A stretch of DNA of 64,000 nucleotides from Streblospio benedicti (taxonomy: Eukaryota > Annelida > Polychaeta > Spionida > Spionidae): assembly GCA_019095985.1 (NCBI GenBank), contig CM032659.1, forward strand, positions 12,024,052 through 12,088,051. Reading direction: 5' to 3'. The notes beneath the pieces are model-generated. The model ran no database searches. It was not told where the DNA came from and was given only the letters and a program-made list of their open reading frames with translations. Below are positions 24,814 through 38,500 of the stretch, one piece after another. How positions within the stretch are numbered: the first letter of the stretch is position 1; each line of letters starts with the position of its first letter. The translations under genes and the position numbers were made by a program.

Positions 24814-25330
24814 TGTTAAGTCACTAGAGCACAACAAACTGTGAATTGCGACTGTAAATAAGCACATTTACGTTTTCATTTAAGCTACTAAAAACTAACA
24901 CTGTCCTCTTCTTTCTATAAATACAACCCTAAGGTTTTGACAAATCTGCTTTCACAATGCTTGGTCAAACATATTGATTTTTAAAGTACTAGCCCAGCTA
25001 GATTCATCTGAACTGTGGCGTGCCTTACTAAAATTTATACATTTGAGAGTTGCCAAACACATATATCAAAATATTACTGTTTTGGGTCGGTGCGCATGGT
25101 CAAAAAAAGCTGTGGAATTGCTAATTATTTGTTACTTGTCAAATGTTTGTTTATTTCTTGATTTTTATTTGTTTGTATGGATATTCTGCAGCCATCAACT
25201 TTGATGATTATAGCAGAGGCAGGCTAGGTGACCAGAGGCAGGCAGAGGGGTGACTGTCATCTACGCGGGGCATGCCTTTTAACGAGGGTTCTGAACCTCA
25301 CGCTTTGTGTTGCCACCATCTAGTATTTAC

Positions 25331-25417
25331 TCGACTGAGGTGACACGCTCGGTGAAGATCAGCAACGCAGTGGCAGACGTACAACGTTGACAGTTTTGGA
25401 GACACCAAGTCTGCCAT
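25331..25417 (-). CDS. Possible first coding exon of the ankyrin/SOCS gene
   Basis: A GC- and CpG-richer island contains GGCCATGGCAGAC, a good start context, opening 29 codons (MADLVSPKLSTLYVCHCVAD and onward) up to a GTAAAT donor at 25330. It is on the right strand and upstream of the first clear exon. However, it ends in phase 0 while the exon at 19897 needs two bases, so at least one further exon would be required. It could equally belong to nothing. Confidence 0.3.
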
Positions 25418-25493
25418 GGCCGGGCCGCGAACGTGCGACGCAGGCAAATCACGTTTTCAGGTCGTACGGTCTAATCACTGAACCCATAGTGTC

Positions 25494-25859
25494 ATGTTTT
25501 CTAACATCATTTTAGTATATATTGATAAATATCTAACAACATAAAAATATATCTGAAGGAAAATTTTCACTTTATTTAAATGTCCCAAAACCATGCCTGT
25601 TTTTATTTATCCTACAATAAGAACATATATTTTTGGTTGAATTGGTTCACATTGAATGGAGACTTACAAATCATAAACTTATTTTTAATGTAATGTCTTA
25701 CAGGTCGGATATGGCCGGGCAACATATATAATTGTTGTGGGGTAAATAAAATAGGCATGGTTTTGGGACATTCAAATAAAATGAAATTTGTCCATCAATA
25801 TATCTTTTATGTTGACAGATATTTAATGATATATACTAAAATGAGGTTATAGAAAACAT
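25494..25859. mobile_element. Foldback MITE with ~130 bp inverted arms
   Basis: The left arm (ATGTTTTCTA, CATTTTAGTATATAT, AATGTCCCAAAACCATGCCT) is mirrored by the right arm (AGGCATGGTTTTGGGACATT, ATATATACTAAAATGAGG, TAGAAAACAT) with only scattered mismatches. A unique spacer of roughly 100 bp separates them. No coding capacity is seen. The exact target duplication is unclear. Confidence 0.75.
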
Positions 25860-27431
25860 TACAATTTCAATCGCATATATCAATATGCATTGTTATGACA
25901 TTCCTTCAATTACTTTTCATCATACAGGTCTACATAAGGAAGTCGTTCGCGGAATTGGATAATTAATAATTATATCCTCGAAACTTTAGCAGTAATCATT
26001 AAAATATACTAAATTACTGCAGTTCCAACAAACATTGTAAGTGAAACTCATGATTCATATGTTCATTTTAGATGAGTAATATATTATTGGAACAAGCAAT
26101 TTATTTTTAGTACATTTGCTTTTATATCAACAACTTTACATTACGCGTGTATAAATGAAATCTATTGTTATCATATCAAAATGTTTTTGAATCAGAGACT
26201 TATAAAATCTTTACACTGCTTCGCAGCAACATTTTCATTCTCTTGATTGGCCAATATTTCTGATTTGTTATTGAATGGTTTCCCCCTGGTTAGTTTCTCT
26301 AAATATATTGTGTTCAACTTTTATGGTAATTGACCGTTTGAATATGACTAATATAAGCTATGCAATGTACTATGCATGTACTAGTAGGTGAATGTCCTTT
26401 AGTGGAACAACCCCAGTATTTGGACGTATTTTGGACACAAACTTCATGTATGTCAATTAGAATTCTCATTTACAGCTTCATTCTGCTTAGGCAGATTCTG
26501 TGGAAGGCAACCTTTGCCCAGATCTTAGCTGGATCTCATGGTGAGCGCATTCCACGTGCATTAAGACAAACTAAATCTCTCCACACCTTTCTTACACATG
26601 AGGAAATCATAAATATGCCATGGACATCTCATACCACACTGTCCACATTCTAATCCATGACCATTATCAATGTGACACCTAAATCCCAAGGAATGATCTT
26701 AGCTCTGCCCTTCAGGCCAACCAGACTGATGTATGATAACTCTAGGTTGTGCTGGACTAAATGCCTCCACTGGCAAAACCAGTATCATTGAAATAATTTA
26801 CTCTCGAAATGTTCCTCAATAATTTTGCACATTTGGCTACCATCTACATTAAATCATAGTTTGAAACAAAGTCTATTATTTGGAAGCTTTGAAGAAGCAT
26901 GAAAGAAATTAAAGAAATAGATTAAATAAAAATAATAATAATTGTATGTGTACATGTCATTGTGCCCTTCATATGTTTCTATATTTACCTAAACCGAATA
27001 TGGTGAAATATGCACTTACTTCAATTGGATCCTCACAAATTGCATCATTTTTTATGATGAAAGGTATGGAATTAAATTGATCCATATATCTAATCCTTAT
27101 CTTGAGAACTTTGAATCAACTTCTTAAAAACGAACAAATAGATATTTTTTCGAAGTGTTAACTTTCCAGATGCTTGAACTATACTGAACGCAACAGGTAG
27201 TTTACCTGTTCCTTTACAAGATATGCATGTTTTTAATCTGTGGCCTCTTTATTTTGTTGTTTCACTACAGTGATTCTCAGCATGATTTTCATCAATTGTT
27301 TTCATCAATGTTTGCAACTTAATAAAAGACAAAGTTTTCAATCGACTATAATAGATAATAAAAATCTCATTGAATTGATTGATATTTTATCTGTGAATAT
27401 ATATACCATATACAACCATCCAATGGCCTTA
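25860..27431. other. AT-rich intergenic stretch, nothing recognised
   Basis: No exon, SINE or inverted element is seen. The open frame at 26360-26653 has no recognisable motif and no convincing splice context. Confidence 0.5.
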
Positions 27432-28044
27432 CCCCCCATTCTATTGATGCCGCGCACCCCTGATTGTTTTGTAAATATTTTATTACTAAAAATAGCATTT
27501 TGGGGATTTTGGTGGGTTATATGGAATATATTCCAGAATTTTTGTTTAACAACCAAGACCGGCACGAAGAAGTCATTCCACTAATGCCGCCCTGGGGCCT
27601 CCGGTACAAAGGGGAAACCGCAGTACATCTTCGGCGCCAAAAAGGATCGCAGGATACCGTCGAGGCCCACAACGCCTGCGTTGGGGGTTCTATCCCTTTG
27701 ATCTCACCGACAACCGCTATACATCGCCGACGGCCTAAATGCACCGTAGGCGGGGTCTCACTGACATATCGCCGACGGTATAAATGCACCGTAGGGTCTC
27801 ACTGACATCGCCGGCGGCCACCTGGCCGGCGGCATAACACGTAGGCAGGGTTCAAAGCATCACCGGGCGGCCTAAATGCACTGTTTGTCGGCGGCTTCAA
27901 AGAACCGAGGTGGGGTCCGTCGGCGACTTCAAATACACTGTGGGGCGACATCAGCACGGTTTGGAAAACCCACTTTCAAAAAAGCGCGGTATGGCGAAAA
28001 ACAAAGTGGCGATGTCCCATGCCGGGCATCAATAGAATGGGGGG
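27432..28044. mobile_element. Harbinger-like MITE, 613 bp, TTA target duplication
   Basis: CCCCCCATTCTATTGATGCC at 27432-27451 is repeated exactly, inverted, at 28025-28044. TTA occurs immediately outside each end (27429-27431 and 28045-28047). A 3 bp TTA/TAA duplication is typical of PIF/Harbinger transposons. The interior is strikingly GC-rich and made of loosely repeated units (GCCTAAATGCACCGTAG, TATCGCCGACGG, CGGCGGC). No transposase is coded, so it is non-autonomous. The perfect ends suggest recent movement. Confidence 0.82.
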
Positions 28045-28047
28045 TTA

Positions 28048-29155
28048 TCTCATGTAAGGGTAAGGATAATTCACTCTGTGTATCAGATGTCAAATCAACC
28101 TCTGAAATGTTTCACCAGAGATTGGATTATCATAATTTATCAATTTATGTGACCTAATTCTTAATTAAGCCTTTATATCGTGATTTGTTATTCGTAGACC
28201 ATTCAAACCAGCAGGATAGATACATCTACTTTAATTGTGTTTTGTAAGCATAGAAAAGTGCAAACTGACAGTCTGCAAATCTTCAGCAATGCTCAGATTG
28301 ATCACTTGACCTCATTCACATCCTGAGATAAACAAGCATGTGATTGGTCAGAATTTTTAATGAGAATAGGTCTCTTCAGGACATCTGATACTCAGAGTGG
28401 GATAATTTGAATTTCAATGTAAATACAATCATGTAAAAGCCCAATTAACCCACTCACTAATTCACAATTTTTCAACGTAAAAGTCCCTAGTCACAAGTGG
28501 ACACACCAATATGTATCCCTGGCCCCAAATATAGATAAAGCGTATCTAGACTACCCATGTATACTGTCTATGGCTTCTGATAATTAGCGTACTAGAGATT
28601 TCCATTTCTTTTTTAAATTTTATTCTTGAATTATCAATATTTTTGTACTGATAGTCAAGAAATTTCAAATAATCTGTGTTTTTCAAACTCAAAATGCATG
28701 TAAAATGATCAATTGAATATGGTATACAACCATCCAAGCGCCATATACATATAAAACTTTTGAGGCAGATATTTTTATTATCATATGAATTTTTTCATTG
28801 GATGGTATTTTCGATGATTGCGATTTTTTTCTCTCATTTATACGGTACACAATACAAAGTAGAAATATTTGCACTAACTGCATCATAGCACAATATTTCA
28901 TTGTATATTTGAAACCATATTATATAATCAGATAAGCTTATTACCTACACAACAAGGTATAATTCGTTTAAATTGAAGCAATAGTAAGCGAGAAAATAAT
29001 TTTTTGGGAAAAGCCTAAAATAACCTGTCCTCTCCCCTCAAAGATGTCCATTTGAAAAAAGACACATAAAATCCGGACTCTTTCATTGACATAGATCAAC
29101 CTAACAGCCGATGAGCATTTATGTTTAGGGTAAGTCCATGGTACTGTGAACAAAG
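28048..29155. other. AT-rich intergenic stretch, nothing recognised
   Basis: No coding signature or repeat recognised. The open frames are short and lack motifs. Confidence 0.5.
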
Positions 29156-29690
29156 TCGCTCCTGCACGCCCTGCCGGGGTTCACAAAGCCGACAGGATGG
29201 GTCTAGTGGCGCGTCTCACGTGACCCACGCGTGAGCGCAGCCTCCACTGCTTGGACTCCCCAAACCGCACTCCTCCTCGTTGTGTACTTGAGACATTGCG
29301 AACACCTCACACCCGGGCTCTCCGGCCTATAGCCGACGACTCCTGGGGAGCCTCTCGCCACTTACTGTGTGGGTGGTGTCCAGACCCCTGGTCTCACAAA
29401 AGGCCTCCCGCGGGAGGACTTCGCACCAGTGCTGACATGCGTGAAAGCTCCTGCTTATACACGAACGCGGGTCCCTAGTCCACGCAGAGTGAGCAGACGT
29501 CCAGGGGATGAGGGAGCCACAGGCTGGCCCTCAGAGATGGGTGAATGTGGGCCCATCCTCCATAGGAGGATGGGTTGTCAGCCCTACCTCTGCAGTCCGA
29601 ACCTGCCTTGTCAAAATCTACAGCCCTAATGGCTCTTCAGTACTAGGTGGTAGTGTACTGGTCTTAATCCTACAAGTGGCCACAGTATGA
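29156..29690. repeat. GC-rich insert of unknown nature
   Basis: About 530 bp abruptly richer in G+C and CpG than both flanks. It includes small palindromes such as GGCCTCCCGCGGGAGG and CATCCTCCATAGGAGGATG. Short open frames occur but none has a family motif or splice signals. The sharp edges and composition suggest a transposable-element piece, perhaps the 5' region of a LINE, but I cannot assign it. Confidence 0.35.
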
Positions 29691-31770
29691 ACATAACAAC
29701 CTTACAAGGTGTGTGTAACATAGGATCCTAATACCTAGTCCAGTGCAACTTATACCTACTTTATACTCAGCAGCCACCTGTGTGACTGCGCACTGGAGGC
29801 CCTAATAGAACTATGGGTTTTGTTACACTACATATAAACACCTACTGATACAGAAGCTCACACTCTCCAACCTAAACATTCATTAATATAAACATGGTTG
29901 CATTTAAAAAAATAAAGACTTAATGTTGATGAGAATCATAAAAATCTACAAAATATATTTATCTACCAAGTAAAAATAAGAGGAATAATTTTGTGGTCCA
30001 CACAGTTATATCTCATTCAATAATCTACACTGCTAACTGGTAAGTAAAACATTTATAATCTCAAAATCTATTTACGAAGGTAAATTTAAAGATAAATTGT
30101 TTTGGGAATATGAAACTTTGTAAGTATACGTGTACAATGCATACTGCATAGCCTGCAACTAAAATTTTATTTCTTAATTAGATTTTATGTTTAAAAAGAA
30201 CATATTTAAAACATAAATGCACTTGATGTACAGGTAATCATATTTTTTACGGTTGCTTGTAACCTCATATGATTTCACATTCACACCACGTTATTGACAT
30301 CCTAGATAATCATTATAATCTTGCTAGTCACTCTGGGGAACATGGATGAAGAATATCTGCAATCATCGCAAAGTAAAAATAAGTATAAGCAAACAAATAG
30401 AAATTTTGAAATTCACAGGCTAAAGTCATTTAAAAAAGAGAGGTAGAATTTATATACAGAGGCAGAGATACTCTAGGTAGGATCTCAAACTTTTTAAAAG
30501 TTGAGCCTCCAGTTCGCACAACGAACTTTTCCATCAACTTGAAAAGGGGTATTATTTGAAGTTTTTATCCTAATTTCAGCAAACAGTATTCAATTACCGG
30601 TATATCATTGATTGATGTCTAATTCGGATGAGGCATTTACCCGCCTTTAGCATAAGCATCATAGCAGTCTAAATATCAGGTCATTACCCCGATGGTCATT
30701 GACCACAAAAGAGTTGTTGCTTTCTAAGGACATTTTTTACTGTCTTTTCAAAATATGTTTCCCAATTTTATAGTGTCACAATTGGTTGACTATAATTATT
30801 ATAGAATCAGTCTCTTTCTAAACTGCAAGTTTCCAAACTTTATTACACAGCATCACATATATACCAAAACTGAGTTTGATATATATATGTGTAATTGTAG
30901 ATACTCTACTTTTTTCCTGTCTTGCATATGTAAAAAATATATCAATAACCGCCAACACTTTTGGTTAACACAAATCTACAAAAATTAAATTTGATTTATA
31001 TGTACTTTTTTCCCTGGTGCAACATTTCATAAGTTGATTTATCACAAACTTTTGCACAATGAAATAATTGGTCTATGCAAGTTATCTACATATATGTACT
31101 TAACAAGTGCTATTTATTTCTTGGAACCACATAAACTTAAAAGTTTAACCAAACTTACACATTTAAATAGTTTTCCATCTGCATTTTTTGTTGTTGAAAA
31201 TTTCCATCTATAATAAGCTATAATAATCATAATCAAAAATATAAAAAAGACAAATCTGGAAGTATAAAAAAATAAAATCTTGACCAGTACACTCTAGGTA
31301 TCCAAGAACATTGTTGTAAAAATTAATGTTTTCGAGAAATAGAGCCTACAATGGTCTACAATATGTGTAAAATGAACAAATGGAATATTAATTGCAAGCT
31401 GAAAGAATATGATCAGTAGATAAAGTGCAATATAGGAAATAAAACACTGATTGGACCATCCCCGGGGACCAATTATTTCACAAAGTTTATTCACCTCAAT
31501 TGTAAATGATACATGTATTTCTTCTTTTAAAAAGAAGTTGCTTTTTTTCTTGTGATTATATGTAAAAATTAGCTTCATTTGAAAAAAAAACTTCATCAGT
31601 ACTCTGTAATTGTCATGTGTAAATTATCAATTGTCAACTTCTTATTAACACACCATCAACTATGAATGGACAGTTCATTTGTAGCACATTGTACATATAA
31701 TCAATCATGTTATGTCAACTGACTATTTGCGTTGGTTCAGCAGCTGAAGCTAAAGCCTTGTTTCGTTCGT
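29691..31770. other. AT-rich intergenic stretch, nothing recognised
   Basis: No exon-like or mobile-element structure found. Coding frames are short. Confidence 0.5.
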
Positions 31771-31778
31771 TTGTAACA

Positions 31779-31858
31779 ATGTATGTATCTATGTATGTAT
31801 GTATGTATGTTTGTCTCCGGACAATGTATGTATGTATGTATGCTTTTATGTTTGTATG

Positions 31859-31890
<32 letters not shown>

Positions 31891-31998
31891 TTCCTGTATG
31901 TATGTATGTATGTATGTATGTATGTGTATGTATGTATGTATGTATGTATGTATGTATGTATGTATGTATGTATGTATGTATGTATGTTTGTCTCCGGA
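31779..31998. repeat. (ATGT)n tetranucleotide array with duplicated flank
   Basis: Long TATG/ATGT runs are broken by two copies of GTTTGTCTCCGGACAA, one near 31808 and one near 31985. This suggests the array grew by duplicating a unit that includes this non-repeat word. Open frames in every phase are artefacts. Confidence 0.9.
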
Positions 31999-32354
31999 CA
32001 AGCTAGAGCTTTTATGTTTCCCCTATTTCGTTTACACTTTACACAACTATTTGGTATGACGCAATACCGAAGTGATTCGATTTTGGGCACTTTGCCAATT
32101 AAAGTGTGCTGCATTTTAGGTCCATTTTCAACATTTTCTGCAATAGTTTTGTTGATGCTTATGAGAAAGCATTCAAACTTTATACAATGCTTACATGCCT
32201 ACTGAACATCAACTGTATTTAATTTTGGCACTTTGCCAATTAGAGTTTACCTTTCAGACAGCCATTTTAATTATTTTTCTTTCTATTTTTCCGCTATAGT
32301 TTCAATACTGTTCGAAACATGACCATCGAATAGGCATAATGGTTATATTGGAAT

Positions 32355-32582
32355 AAAAGTGCTCAGAGAGCACAGTGTTACCATATTAATGTCGACTCAT
32401 GGGCAATAGATATCTACTTTAGCCATGTTTAGAAAGCGCCTGCAATTCAATGCCAACAACATAGATGTAGAATGAGTCACGCATCAAGTAAGACTTTTTT
32501 TCTGCTTTGATTGCAAAGCAAACATCTTTATTGCCCATGGGTCAATGTTGCTCTAGCGACGCTGTGCTCTCTGAGCACTTTT
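32355..32582. mobile_element. Short MITE, AAAAGTGCTCAGAGAGCACA ends
   Basis: The 20-base word AAAAGTGCTCAGAGAGCACA at 32355 is mirrored at 32563-32582. A second inverted match (CATGGGCAATA) lies further in. At 228 bp it is non-coding. The word itself contains the small palindrome GTGCTC-AGA-GAGCAC. Confidence 0.72.
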
Positions 32583-35500
32583 GATCTAGTTTCTTTTTGT
32601 TGTTGACTGAAATTGTGAACAAATACATCACGCTTGGCACGTTAGATTATGTCATATAATGCTATATGGATTATTTGTGGCAAGTTTCTAAACATAACCC
32701 AAAAGTTTTTAAAACCTGCTATTAAAAATCATTATTTCATAATATTTTGGAATTCTTGTTCTGACTGTTTTTCATCCTAAATTCCAAAGTTTCAACACTA
32801 ATTGAACTGGTGAAAAACGTGCATGTCCAAAATTAACTAAAATGCAAACAGTCGTGTCGAAGTCGGTATCAAAATATTTAGAATCCGAATGTTTTGAACA
32901 CTAGCTCACTTACCTAGTAATTTCCCAGTCCAAGAAAGCAAGGATATATTATTCGTTCATTTTTCTCATTTCATATCCCATCTCATTATCACAAAGATAA
33001 TCTTTTCGCTAAATTACAATTCACCATAAAGTGATGTGTCCCATCTTTCAAGAGTGATTGCAAGTGCTAAAATAGCATACATTAAGACGTATACACGTTG
33101 CGGAATCGTGTTGCTCGGTCACGCTTCACGCAACACCATTCGCAACACTCATCCTCCTTCATCTCAACTGGAGACATTTCATTTGCTGCATGACAGAATG
33201 GGAATGGCGGCCACTGAGCCTTGCCCTTCTATTACAAACTTTGCCAGCTGCATGACACTCCATATACACACATTGCACATTGCAGATAAGAATGGTATTT
33301 TTTTGCGAAACTTGGTGCGAAACTTGAATTACATTTAGACTGTAAACAAAAAGTCCCAAACATGTAATGTAATGTAAAGCTGGCATGATGTACAAAATTT
33401 AGATGTACACAATCAGGGGTAAATTACAGGAAATACGGAATAAAAGCACATGTTATAAATTCCTTTTTTGACACTCACATCAGACTGATGGTTTGAATCA
33501 TGCTTTGTGCAGTAAATGAAATTACCATAATCACAATCAGAATTCTCATAACCTCTCAAGAGATAAAATTCTAAAAGCAAAGTTTTCTTAATTTCGAATG
33601 TATAAGTACGAACTCGATCATGAAACAACATATCGTATCTACACATTCATTATGCTGATGGCTGAATTACACATAACATATATCACACATCAAATTACAT
33701 AATATCATCCAATTTTCTGCATGGAAGGTCATTTGCCCAGACATATAAATTATTATATGCACACATCTAATAAAATTTATTGCATTTTGAGGATTTATAC
33801 AAATATAGAGCCCCGGTATTCAGACCACTCTTATGACTCACATCTTATTACATATGTATACAAAACCCGATACAAAATCAAAAGTGATTCATCAGTGTTG
33901 TGGTTATGGACTAATTATTTCATTTCCATAAAAGCTTTTAATTTTCTTTCTCTTTCTTTTTTCCATAAAAGCTACATATTTTCAAATCTTTCAGCAGAAC
34001 AGGTCTACTTTTATTAGGATGCTTATTGACACTACAGAGAGATGTCATCAAAGTCAAAAGTATACAATCTTACACTAAATGGTATAAATTTCTTTACCTA
34101 AACCTGCTTCTTCCCTTCCACCAATACATTCCAGGTCTACTATGTATTGCACTATCCATTTTCCGGATGCTTTGAAGTATGGTCTTTTGATTATTATATT
34201 CTCATTTCTTTTCCCACACTATAATATACATCTACAATTTTTCTTTTGAAACAAAAAAGTTCACACAACAAGAACAAAGATTTTTAGAAGCAAGTAATCA
34301 TTATTCAGTTCTCTCTATAACTGCCACACGTTTTGCTACCTCATGTTCTTTCCTCATTGAAACCAAACATACATCTGCAAAAAGATGCTAAATGTTAACA
34401 ATATGAAGCCAAAATAGTGCAAACAGTGCCAGTTTTATTACCATTGCCATGGGGCAACTAAAGGGGACAGCAATTTTTTGGTTCATTATGTCATATTGAA
34501 CACGTGCAAATTTCATTATAATAACAAAAGGAGCCGTGACAAACTGCAAGCTACTTCAAAGGATAACTTCTAAAGAAAAAACACACGTTAAAAATGTTAT
34601 TTTCCACAACATATTATGGAATTATTAATTCTATACATTGTATACAATGTAGGCTACATTAACATTGAAGATAATAGAGTGGCAAATTAGATATAATATT
34701 AGTAATTAAGAAATATTAGCATCATTTCCGATTGCAACAAGGGCACTTGAAATTATAATTTTGTTGAATATGGTTGATGGTCAATTATATGGCAATGAAT
34801 TTTTATTTAATAGAATACAAGTCTAAGAGAGGGTAATGGGTGGTGGTGGGACTTTCAATGATCAACAATGTCGTCATCAGTATATTTAACTCACTGTACC
34901 CGGTATGTAGATTCATACAACCTGATTTTAATTGAAGATTGAATAGTTCTTGTGTGAAGCCCATAAATGCTGCTATAAAAATACCATCCATATAAAGGTT
35001 GTACTGAATGACTTCTTAATACCAGGTACACTCCTATTTTCACAGGAAACATTTCAATGCCATTTGACTTAATCAACATAGACTATACATGTAACCATTT
35101 GGCTATATTTAAGCCTTAGTACAGGGACTTGGTGAATGCGCTAAATGGGGTACGAAAAAAATTGCGATGTTCCTGCATCACTTCACTTTAAATACCCATC
35201 CATTGGACCAAGGTCATGTAAATGCTCAAACCAAAATGTGATCACACCTATTAAAAGAGAACAAATTATGAAGTCCAAAAGTACTAAAATTTATTAAGAT
35301 CACAAATTTTCAATGCTTTTTCACTTAACATGATAAAGCATTGAAGACGTGAAAATTTGTGATTTTAATGAATTTTAGTACCTTTTGGATTTCATAATTT
35401 GTTGTTTTAATATATGGTACGAGCAGCTCCAAGAACTCTTTATACTAGAATCACACCTATTATCTTTATCGTTAAAAAGGCCAATCCTGGTCTTATTTCC

Positions 35501-38500
35501 TCATTTTAAAATCACACAGTTAACTGTCACCGCTCAAAATCTTTTTGCATGAATGTATCATTCGTGATGTGTACTTTACAAAAATCATAAGAACAAAAAA
35601 AACACTGCTACTTTTGTTAACATTTTATTCAATTATGGATCATGCCCTATACATGTACTGGTGTAGAACACAAACTAGGGTGAGTATAATAGAAGTTTTG
35701 CTTCAATTACAAAGACAACTGTAATATAATTTTTATCATTCTCAATTATTTTACAAAAAGTCCATCGATCACAGGTACAGCTACTATGACTTTTACATGA
35801 TCTCAACTACCGATACATGATTTTGTTTATTCATGTTGACACATTCTTTACAATGTCTGATTTTCTTAACACTCAGTATTTCAATTCATCTAATGCTTCA
35901 AAACCTATACTTCAAAAAGATTTCCCCTGAAATAATTAGTAACAAAATATCAAAAATATGTAAATAATAATCTATAAAATATTAATCTAATTTACAAGTA
36001 TAAGCAGAAAGCAAGGTTTAAGCATCTTTAAAGGAAATGTAATTGTCACATATGCAGTATCATTTACAGAATCTCAAGTAACTGATATTATCACAAGTTA
36101 ATTTATGTTAAGCCAGTAAAAATGGGACATCTAAAGCAGCATGAGTAGGTACCAGTTAACAACTTTCTTTCCGTACATATATGTTCACTTGTCTGCACAT
36201 CGGAACTCCAAAAATATAGATATAAATCCAAAACAATAAACATATTAACACATTCAATAGCTTCAAGAGATAAATAAAATTAAATAAGCAAAATAGGGAT
36301 AGTTCAGAAATATAAATTTCTGCAAAATCTTCCATCCAATATGGATTGCAAAATAATACTGATTTATTTTCTACGGGGGAAAACATTATGTCCACCATTA
36401 GACATGCATTGTCAAATACAGTAGGTTAGAGTGCCAGTTTGAAGTCATAATTCAATCATGCTTTTGGTTGCATTTAAATATGACTAAATTTACACAAAAA
36501 TCCAATGCAACCCCGCTAAATCAAAGACCCTGGGATCAAAGAGTCCTTGTAACTCAGTATATGTACTAAACTTTAGGATTTTTTAAGGAAAAATAGGCAC
36601 TTAAGTGGTTCCTTTTTGATGGCTTCAACCACTTATTTATTCCTGACACATCTGGATCATGAGCATCTTAGGCTAATATTTATACTAAACCAGCTCTCTG
36701 GTATCCATTACTTGTATCAATTAGTGCATTATGCCAGATAATTCAGATTGTCGATCAATGACATAAACAGTCTTTCGTTATTCATAATTATCCAAGATTT
36801 ATCAGTAGTTTAAAAATAACTCATGTGCAGCATAAAGTTTCACAACCTATGGTAGATCTTTATGTGTAAAAGCAAACACTTGCCTACCGATGAAAAATAA
36901 TCATAAAGCATTCAAATGAAAGTTATGATTGAATGTAAACAAACGCAAATTTTCAACTTAAACATCAACTTATTAAAAAAATATGACATGTATTTACAAA
37001 AATAATTTGCTCTATAAATTTATGTTGAGATTCACTGTCTGCTAACAAAGTAAATAAGGTAATTTAACAATTACCGCCAAATGAGCAACTGACTTTTAGC
37101 TATTTATAAATACATTTAATGCATATCAGCTATGATAAAATATAAACTCTTTTATCCACTATAATGAAATCAAGCAATCAAACACTAAATTTATTTGAGC
37201 AGGCTCTAATACTCATTTTGATGGTATGGGCTGGCTACCCATTACACCATTCGTAACCATTCCCTATATGCCATTTGGTCATTTGTGTCTGTTTCACCCA
37301 TATCCAGATGTGTTCGATCTATTTTCACAACTGTGTCTTTTGTCTATTTTGGTCTCCCCCTGCCCCCTCAAGCTTTCAAGCTCAAAATAAAATAAAAAAT
37401 AAAATAAACAACAGTGACTGAAATAAAGAAATACTACGAGAGAAAATGCTATGATGAAATTGGAGTTTAAAAACGATTCAAAACATAGTCAAGGTATGAT
37501 TAAATAAAAAAGATCAATGTACATAATCATATACTAGTACACTTTGGAGTAAAACAATCATTGAGCAATACTGCAAAATAACGACTTTACACAACATGCG
37601 GTCTCCAGTATTGTAAAATATGTTCTAAATGGTTCATTCATATATCACACAGAATAGCTTTGTCAAATACATGTCCATAATCAAGAATAGGGAAGAAAAT
37701 CTTGTGGGACATGAAATGAAAACAATTCAATCATGAATTAAAAACACACATGAAAAAATTGAATTTAGTTCCAATCAAGTTAGATGAAAGATTCAATAAA
37801 GTACATAAAATATAGTGAAATAAGACCTAACTTGTATACAAATTTGTCACATTATTATGCAAAATAGATTCTATATATTTACAAATTCGACTTCCAATTA
37901 AATGTATAGCAATCACTGGCATCTGGGGAAATAACTGATGCCGGTAACAAAATTAATATATACACATCTGTCAATCAACACCAGAAAGCATACCGGGTAT
38001 CTTCCGTAGAATTGATCAAATCAAAATGCTCAGAAATTCACTTTCAACATTTGTGAATAACATTTGTGACTAAGACTTACACCGTATGTGGATCAATTAG
38101 ACTGTTTATAAATTTAGAATTGCCATAGTAACATTTGATACATGATGTGAAAAATATTTTTAAAAATGCTGAAAAACATTACAAAAATGATAGAAACAAG
38201 ATTATCATAAAGTAAAATAAAGGTTATCTCAAGGTGTATACTAATGCCTACTTCAGCTGAACAGAATCCTACATGACATTAATGCCTCCTATGCTCAAAT
38301 GTTAACCTATATAAAATGCAGTCTCAATATCTGACCAAATCATAAATTATAATTCTGATTCAACTTTGAGAGAATCAAAAGTTATCAACAGCAATGCAGG
38401 GTCAAGTCTATTTCTCATCCTACATTTGATCATAGTTGACTTATAAAATTGGACCTGATAACTTTGCTGTTATTACCATCATGATGGCAAGAATCCTTTA

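Noticed and set aside
27464-28157. Arg-rich open frames of 90-113 residues on both strands
   Set aside because: They lie inside the Harbinger-like MITE and follow its GC-rich short repeats.
29251-29690. Three overlapping plus-strand frames as a host gene
   Set aside because: They have no recognised motif, no splice or start support, and the block looks like an inserted GC-rich repeat.
31707-32205. Open frames of Met-Tyr-Val-Cys or Ile-His-Thr-Tyr repeats
   Set aside because: They are translations of the ATGT array.
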